A DNA stretch of 64,000 nt from Nocardioides sp. GY 10127. GTDB lineage: Bacteria; Actinomycetota; Actinomycetes; Propionibacteriales; Nocardioidaceae. The notes under the pieces were generated by a model. It made no database searches. It saw only the letters and a program-made list of their open reading frames with translations, and was not told the DNA's origin. The stretch covers positions 372,001-436,000 of the forward strand of contig NZ_STGL01000008.1 in assembly GCF_004919085.1 (NCBI RefSeq), in the 5' to 3' direction. Position numbers and translations under genes: made by a program. Positions 59,834 through 64,000 of the stretch are shown here, piece after piece; position 1 is the first letter of the stretch, and each line of letters begins with the position of its first letter.

Positions 59834-60826
59834 TCAGAGCCAGCCGCGCCGCGCGGCCTCGACCCCGGCCTGGAACCGGGACTCCGCGCCGAGCTCGGTC
59901 ATCATGTCGGCCACGCGGCGGCGCACCGTCCGCAGGCTGACGCCGAGGCGGCGGGCGATCTGCTCGTCCTGGGCGCCGCTGGCCAGCTGCTGGAGCAGGA
60001 ACGTCCGCATGTCCGAGCGCACCTCGGAGCGCGACTGCTGCGCGTAGGGCACCGCCTGGTCCCACAGCAGCTCGAACCAGTGCGTCATCGCCTGCACCCA
60101 CCCGGCCTGCCGCACCAGCGAGCGCGGCTCGTCGGCGAAGCCCAGCGGCTCGGGGAGCACCACGTGCGTCGTCCCGATGATGAACATCCGCGTGGGCAGG
60201 TCGGGGAGGATGCGGATCTCCTCGCCGACCTCCGCGCGCAGGGAGAGGGTCTCCGGCGCCTCGGAGACGGCCCGCACGGGGTAGATGGCGCGCGAGCGCC
60301 GGCCCTTGGCCACGATCTCGCCCACGAGGGCCGCCATGGCGTCCTCACGGGGACGGCGGAACTGGTCCGGGCGCAGCCAGAGGAGGTCCCCGCTGCTCTC
60401 GCGGATCAGGCTGGTGAGGAGCTCGACCGGGTTGCCCCCGGAGCTGATCTCCCCGTCGACGGGCAGCACGTCGAGCACCTCGCCGGGCCCGGGGCGCACG
60501 TTGGTGGCGGTGAGGAACGGGACGGCGTCGGAGATCGCCTCGAGCCGGCGGTGGGCCTCCGCCGCCGCGCGGGAGGTCTCGGCGATGGCGCGGGAGACGG
60601 CCTCGGCGGGGGTGGAGACGAAGACGCGGGAGTCGCGGACGTCCACCAGGCCCCGCTCGGCGAGGGGTGCCAGGTCGGCCAGGAGCTCGGCCTCGGTCTG
60701 GAGCAGCGAGGAGGCGATGGAGACGACCTCGCGGCCCGACTGCCCCAGGACCCGCTGGTAGGTCCGCTCCGCCGCGCGCGGCACGCCGAGGGCCGTGAGC
60801 ACGGACTCGGGGGGCGGGAGCGGCAT
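59834..60826 (-). CDS. TrmB-like/LuxR-type transcriptional regulator
   Basis: A 330-residue regulator. The N-terminal third resembles TrmB winged helices (GVPRAAERTYQRVLGQSG, SLLQTEAELLADLAPLAERG). The middle third has strands of an effector-binding domain (GDLLWLRPDQFRRPR, RMFIIGTTHVVLPEPLG). The C-terminus is a LuxR HTH (QDEQIARRLGVSLRTVRRR). ATG 60826 follows TACTCT by 6 nt (leaderless). Such fusions occur widely in actinobacteria; the effector is unknown. The nearest candidate target is itself. Confidence 0.88.
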   Translation of the reverse strand: MPLPPPESVLTALGVPRAAERTYQRVLGQSGREVVSIASSLLQTEAELLADLAPLAERGLVDVRDSRVFVSTPAEAVSRAIAETSRAAAEAHRRLEAISDAVPFLTATNVRPGPGEVLDVLPVDGEISSGGNPVELLTSLIRESSGDLLWLRPDQFRRPREDAMAALVGEIVAKGRRSRAIYPVRAVSEAPETLSLRAEVGEEIRILPDLPTRMFIIGTTHVVLPEPLGFADEPRSLVRQAGWVQAMTHWFELLWDQAVPYAQQSRSEVRSDMRTFLLQQLASGAQDEQIARRLGVSLRTVRRRVADMMTELGAESRFQAGVEAARRGWL

Positions 60827-61289
60827 GACCGGAGAGTAGGACGGGAGATCATCCCGGCGCACAGGTTCACCAGAGTCCGCCCTGATCCCCGCACAGGGAC
60901 CTGAGTCCCGGGATGGTGTCCGCTTCCTGCCATTGTCCGTTTCTGCCTGGTAAAGGAACCGGCTCCGCCCCGATGATGGCGCGAAGGACGGTCCGGTCCT
61001 GCCTTACGGCGGACCGGCGCGACACGGGCTTCGTCGGGGGATGACCCGCATCGTGCACGTCCGGGCGTCGGGGTCGAGTTCAGGGGTTGACTCCGGCGCC
61101 CACCCTCCCCCGTGGGTGTCGGCGAGCCGCGCCGGAGACGTCGCTGTCCGCGTGGGGCGCACGGCGCCGCTCCGAGAGACGCGCCGCCGGCACCATCGCG
61201 GGCCCGCGCCGTCGCGCGCCGCCCCCGCACGGGCGGGCACCCGCTCCGCCGACTCGGGCCAGGGGCGTCCCTCTCGATACCCTCGCCCC
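60827..61289. other. 463-bp intergenic region between the regulator and lysS
   Basis: No gene is supported; open frames here are short and lack homology-like text. It holds TACTCT (60833-60838, complement) for the regulator, the palindrome GGGAC-CTGA-GTCCC (60896-60909), an AT-richer stretch near 60934-60960, and GATACC (61276-61281) 8 nt before the lysS start. The palindrome is a candidate autoregulatory site. Confidence 0.4.
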
Positions 61290-62807
61290 ATGAGCACCGA
61301 CGCGCACCCTGACGCCACCGCGGCCGACGTCACCGAGGACGTCCCCTCGCAGATCGCGGTGCGCAAGGAGAAGCGCGCGCGCCTGCTCGAGGAGGGACGC
61401 GAGGCCTACCCGGTCCACGTCGCCCGCACCCACTCGCTGGCCGCCGTCCGCGAGGGCTGGAGCCACCTGGAGTCGGGCGAGGAGACGCAGGACGTCGTCG
61501 GCATCGCCGGCCGCGTGGTCTTCTCGCGCAACACCGGCAAGCTCTGCTTCGCCACCCTCCAGGAGGGCATCGGCACCCGCCTCCAGGTGATGCTCAGCCT
61601 CGCCGAGGTCGGCGAGGAGGCGCTGGAGGACTGGAAGCGCACCGTCGACCTGGGCGACCACGTCTTCGTCGAGGGCCGCGTCATCTCCTCGCGCCGCGGG
61701 GAGCTCTCCGTCATGGCCACGCGCTGGGAGATGGCCTCCAAAGCCCTGCGCCCGCTGCCCACGCTGCACAAGGACCTCTCCGAGGAGTCCCGGGTCCGCC
61801 AGCGCTACGCCGACCTCATCGTGCGCCAGGAGGCGCGCGACATGGTCCGCACCCGCGCGGCCATCACCCGCGCCGTCCGCGGCGTCCTCGAGGGCCGCGA
61901 GTTCCTGGAGATCGAGACCCCGGCCCTCCAGCTCATCCACGGCGGCGCCGCCGCCCGGCCGTTCACCACCCACATGAACGCCTTCGACCAGCCGATGACC
62001 CTGCGCATCGCCCTCGAGCTCAACCTGAAGAAGGCCGTCGTCGGCGGCGTCGACAAGGTCTACGAGCTCGGCCGCATCTTCCGCAACGAGGGCGTGGACT
62101 CCACCCACTCCCCCGAGTTCACGATGCTCGAGGCGTACGAGGCCTACGGCGACCAGTTCACGATGGCCGCGCTCATGCGCGAGCTCTTCCTCGCCGCCGC
62201 CGACGCGGCGGGCTCGCGCCAGGTCGAGACCCCCGAGGGCGTCATCGACCTCGACGCCGAGTGGCGCTGGCTCCCCGTCTACGACGCCATCAGCGAGGCG
62301 GTGGGCGAGGAGATCACGATCGAGACGGACGCCGCGACGCTCATCGGCCACCTGCGCAAGCACGAGATCGACTTCGACCCGAAGTGGGGCACCGAGAAGC
62401 TGGCGCTGGAGCTCCTCTCCGAGCTCGTCGAGCCCGGCCTGCTCCAGCCGACGTTCCTGTGCGACTACCCGGCCTCAGCCCAGCCGCTGGCCCGCCCGCA
62501 CCGCAGCAAGCCCGGCCTCATCGAGGCGTGGGACCTCATCATCGGCGGCGTCGAGCGCGGCACGGCGTTCTCCGAGCTGGTCGACCCGGTCGTCCAGCGC
62601 GAGGTGCTCACCGCCCAGTCGCTGGCCGCAGCCGCCGGTGACCCCGAGGCGATGCAGCTCGACGAGGACTTCCTGCGGGCGCTGGAGTACGGCGCCCCGC
62701 CGATGGGCGGCCTGGGCCTCGGCCTGGACCGGATGATCATGCTGTTCACCGGCTCCGGCATCCGCGAGACCATCCTCTTCCCGCACCTGCGCCCCGAGGC
62801 CCGCTGA
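61290..62807 (+). CDS. lysS: Lysine-tRNA ligase, class II
   Basis: Charges tRNA-Lys, 505 residues. The N-terminal OB fold (DVVGIAGRVVFSRNTGKLCF) binds the anticodon. The class II core has FLEIETPALQLIHGGAAARPF (motif 1), FRNEGVDSTHSPEFTMLEAY (motif 2) and GLGLGLDRMIMLFTG (motif 3). Variants such as GVERGTAFSELVDP match the Micrococcales branch I recall. ATG 61290 gives the usual N-terminus; the open frame upstream adds only Arg/Ala-rich text. Confidence 0.96.
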   Translation: MSTDAHPDATAADVTEDVPSQIAVRKEKRARLLEEGREAYPVHVARTHSLAAVREGWSHLESGEETQDVVGIAGRVVFSRNTGKLCFATLQEGIGTRLQVMLSLAEVGEEALEDWKRTVDLGDHVFVEGRVISSRRGELSVMATRWEMASKALRPLPTLHKDLSEESRVRQRYADLIVRQEARDMVRTRAAITRAVRGVLEGREFLEIETPALQLIHGGAAARPFTTHMNAFDQPMTLRIALELNLKKAVVGGVDKVYELGRIFRNEGVDSTHSPEFTMLEAYEAYGDQFTMAALMRELFLAAADAAGSRQVETPEGVIDLDAEWRWLPVYDAISEAVGEEITIETDAATLIGHLRKHEIDFDPKWGTEKLALELLSELVEPGLLQPTFLCDYPASAQPLARPHRSKPGLIEAWDLIIGGVERGTAFSELVDPVVQREVLTAQSLAAAAGDPEAMQLDEDFLRALEYGAPPMGGLGLGLDRMIMLFTGSGIRETILFPHLRPEAR

Positions 62808-62917
62808 CCTCACCGGTGGTCGAGGTGCGAGGCCGGCCACGGCCGAGCCTCGAGACCCGGCGACCTCACCGGTGGTCGAGGTGCGAGGCCGGCCACGGCC
62901 GAGCCTCGAGACCCGGA
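62806..62917. repeat. Two tandem 56-bp hairpin units
   Basis: The unit starting GACCTCACCGGTGGTCGAGG occurs at 62806 and 62862, nearly identical. Each contains an imperfect inverted repeat from GGTGGTCGAGG to CCTCGAGACC with a GCCGGCC core. Similar GGTGGTCGAG...CTCGAGACC hairpins are common between genes in high-GC actinobacteria (from memory). The first copy overlaps the lysS stop codon. Confidence 0.88.
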
Positions 62918-62933
62918 CCACCGGCGGCGCGGC

Positions 62934-63359
62934 TCACGCCAGGTCGGCGAGCAGCTCGTCGTAGGCCGTCTGGCTGGTCTCGCGCAGGAACGTGGAGCAG
63001 CGCTCCCACTCCTCGGTCTCGCCGATGGCGGTCGCGGCCAGCGCCAGCATCGCCAGGCTCATGAGGAAGCCGCGGTTCGGCTCGTGCTCCCACGGCACGG
63101 GCCCGTGGCCCTTCCAGCCGTTGCGGCGCAGCAGGTCCAGCGAGCGGTGGTAGCCGACACGGGCGAACGCGTACACGGTGATCGGGTCGTCCTCGCGCTC
63201 GGCGGCCGCGCCCGCCAGGGCGGCCCACGCGAACGGCGAGGCGGGGTGCGCCCGCGCGACGGCGGACGGGTCGGCGCCCGCGGCCAGCTCGGCCTGGGCC
63301 GGGTCGACGGGGAGGTGGACGGGCGGGGGCCCGGCCATCAGGTCGGTTCCGATGCTCAT
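62934..63359 (-). CDS. DUF3151 domain-containing protein, 141 aa
   Basis: A soluble protein of the actinobacterial DUF3151 family, usually next to fba. Recognisable stretches are VARAHPASPFAWAALAGAAA, ITVYAFARVGYHRSLDLLRR and VPWEHEPNRGFLMSLAMLAL. It looks all-helical. ATG 63359 is preceded by CACGAT with a 6-nt gap. It is on the same strand as fba and follows it after a strong hairpin. Function unknown. Confidence 0.92.
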   Translation of the reverse strand: MSIGTDLMAGPPPVHLPVDPAQAELAAGADPSAVARAHPASPFAWAALAGAAAEREDDPITVYAFARVGYHRSLDLLRRNGWKGHGPVPWEHEPNRGFLMSLAMLALAATAIGETEEWERCSTFLRETSQTAYDELLADLA

Positions 63360-63421
63360 GGGGTCATCGTGCCACCGGCCCCACGACACGGGAGCGGGGG
63401 CCGGACGCGGGCCGGACGCGA

Positions 63422-63457
63422 CGACGCCCCGCACCCGGGAACGGGTGCGGGGCGTCG
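63422..63457 (-). terminator. fba terminator hairpin
   Basis: CGACGCCCCGCACCCG (63422-63437) pairs perfectly with 63442-63457 over the loop GGAA. There is no U-tract; the 16-bp stem is very GC-rich. Confidence 0.75.
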
Positions 63458-63496
63458 CGGCTGCTGCGGGAGCCGGCCCGGGACTCAGCCCAGGAG

Positions 63497-64000
<504 letters not shown>

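Noticed and set aside
60867..61058. Small 63-residue gene on the minus strand
   Set aside because: No ribosome site or recognisable motif, and its end overlaps the regulator promoter region.
61041..61289. N-terminal extension of lysS
   Set aside because: It is Arg/Ala-rich, unlike LysRS N-termini, and ATG 61290 gives the expected protein.

Overview
The window reads as chromosomal DNA of a very GC-rich, Gram-positive actinobacterium, most likely a member of the Micrococcales near Intrasporangiaceae. The evidence is GC at almost every third codon position, many GTG starts, and actinobacterial neighbourhoods: DUF3073 next to purM and purF, a sterol-carrier-like gene near purF, fba with DUF3151, and PurL in its small form with separate PurS and PurQ. 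Many genes carry a TANNNT box 6-8 nt before the start codon, the pattern of leaderless transcripts. No rRNA, tRNA, CRISPR, prophage or transposase was seen.

The backbone is a dispersed de novo purine locus. purM, purF, purL, purQ, purS, purC, purB, purD and purA all lie on the minus strand, separated by unrelated genes on both strands. With fba, DUF3151 and lysS at the right end this resembles an ordinary actinobacterial core region.

Left part (1-24 kb): a truncated MFS exporter, a dihydrofolate-reductase-like protein, a LacI regulator, a soluble hybrid histidine kinase with its own HPt domain, a possible beta-propeller protein, DUF3073, purM-purF, two tandem orphan GAF histidine kinases, an M20 dipeptidase, a TetR-MFS divergent pair, a Nei/Fpg glycosylase, a chemoreceptor with a His-rich membrane domain and an esterase-like lipoprotein. 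Middle part (23-46 kb): a DeoR regulator divergent from a sugar-acid operon (KDPG/KHG aldolase, ACS-family MFS, P-loop kinase), arfB, purL, a second TetR-MFS pair with two matching operators, secreted cell-wall hydrolases, purQS, an acyl-CoA ligase, purC, another MFS exporter and PEP carboxylase. Right part (46-64 kb): purB with an overlapping unknown gene, a 59-bp hairpin repeat array, purD, a [NiFe]-hydrogenase cluster, purA, a diacylglycerol-kinase-like gene, a TrmB/LuxR-like regulator, lysS, DUF3151 and fba.

The accessory element of most interest is the hydrogenase cluster between purA and purD: small subunit, large subunit, cytochrome b, maturation protease, hypA on the opposite strand, a second large-subunit-like protein and hypC. 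Its cytochrome b has an unexplained soluble N-terminal half. The large-subunit paralogue keeps both nickel-ligand cysteine pairs but has no small-subunit partner and no cleavable tail. hypB, hypD, hypE and hypF are not in the window.

The second theme is intergenic hairpin DNA. Five unrelated inverted-repeat families occur, the most striking being seven 59-bp units directly after purD. Several intergenic hairpins look like terminators.
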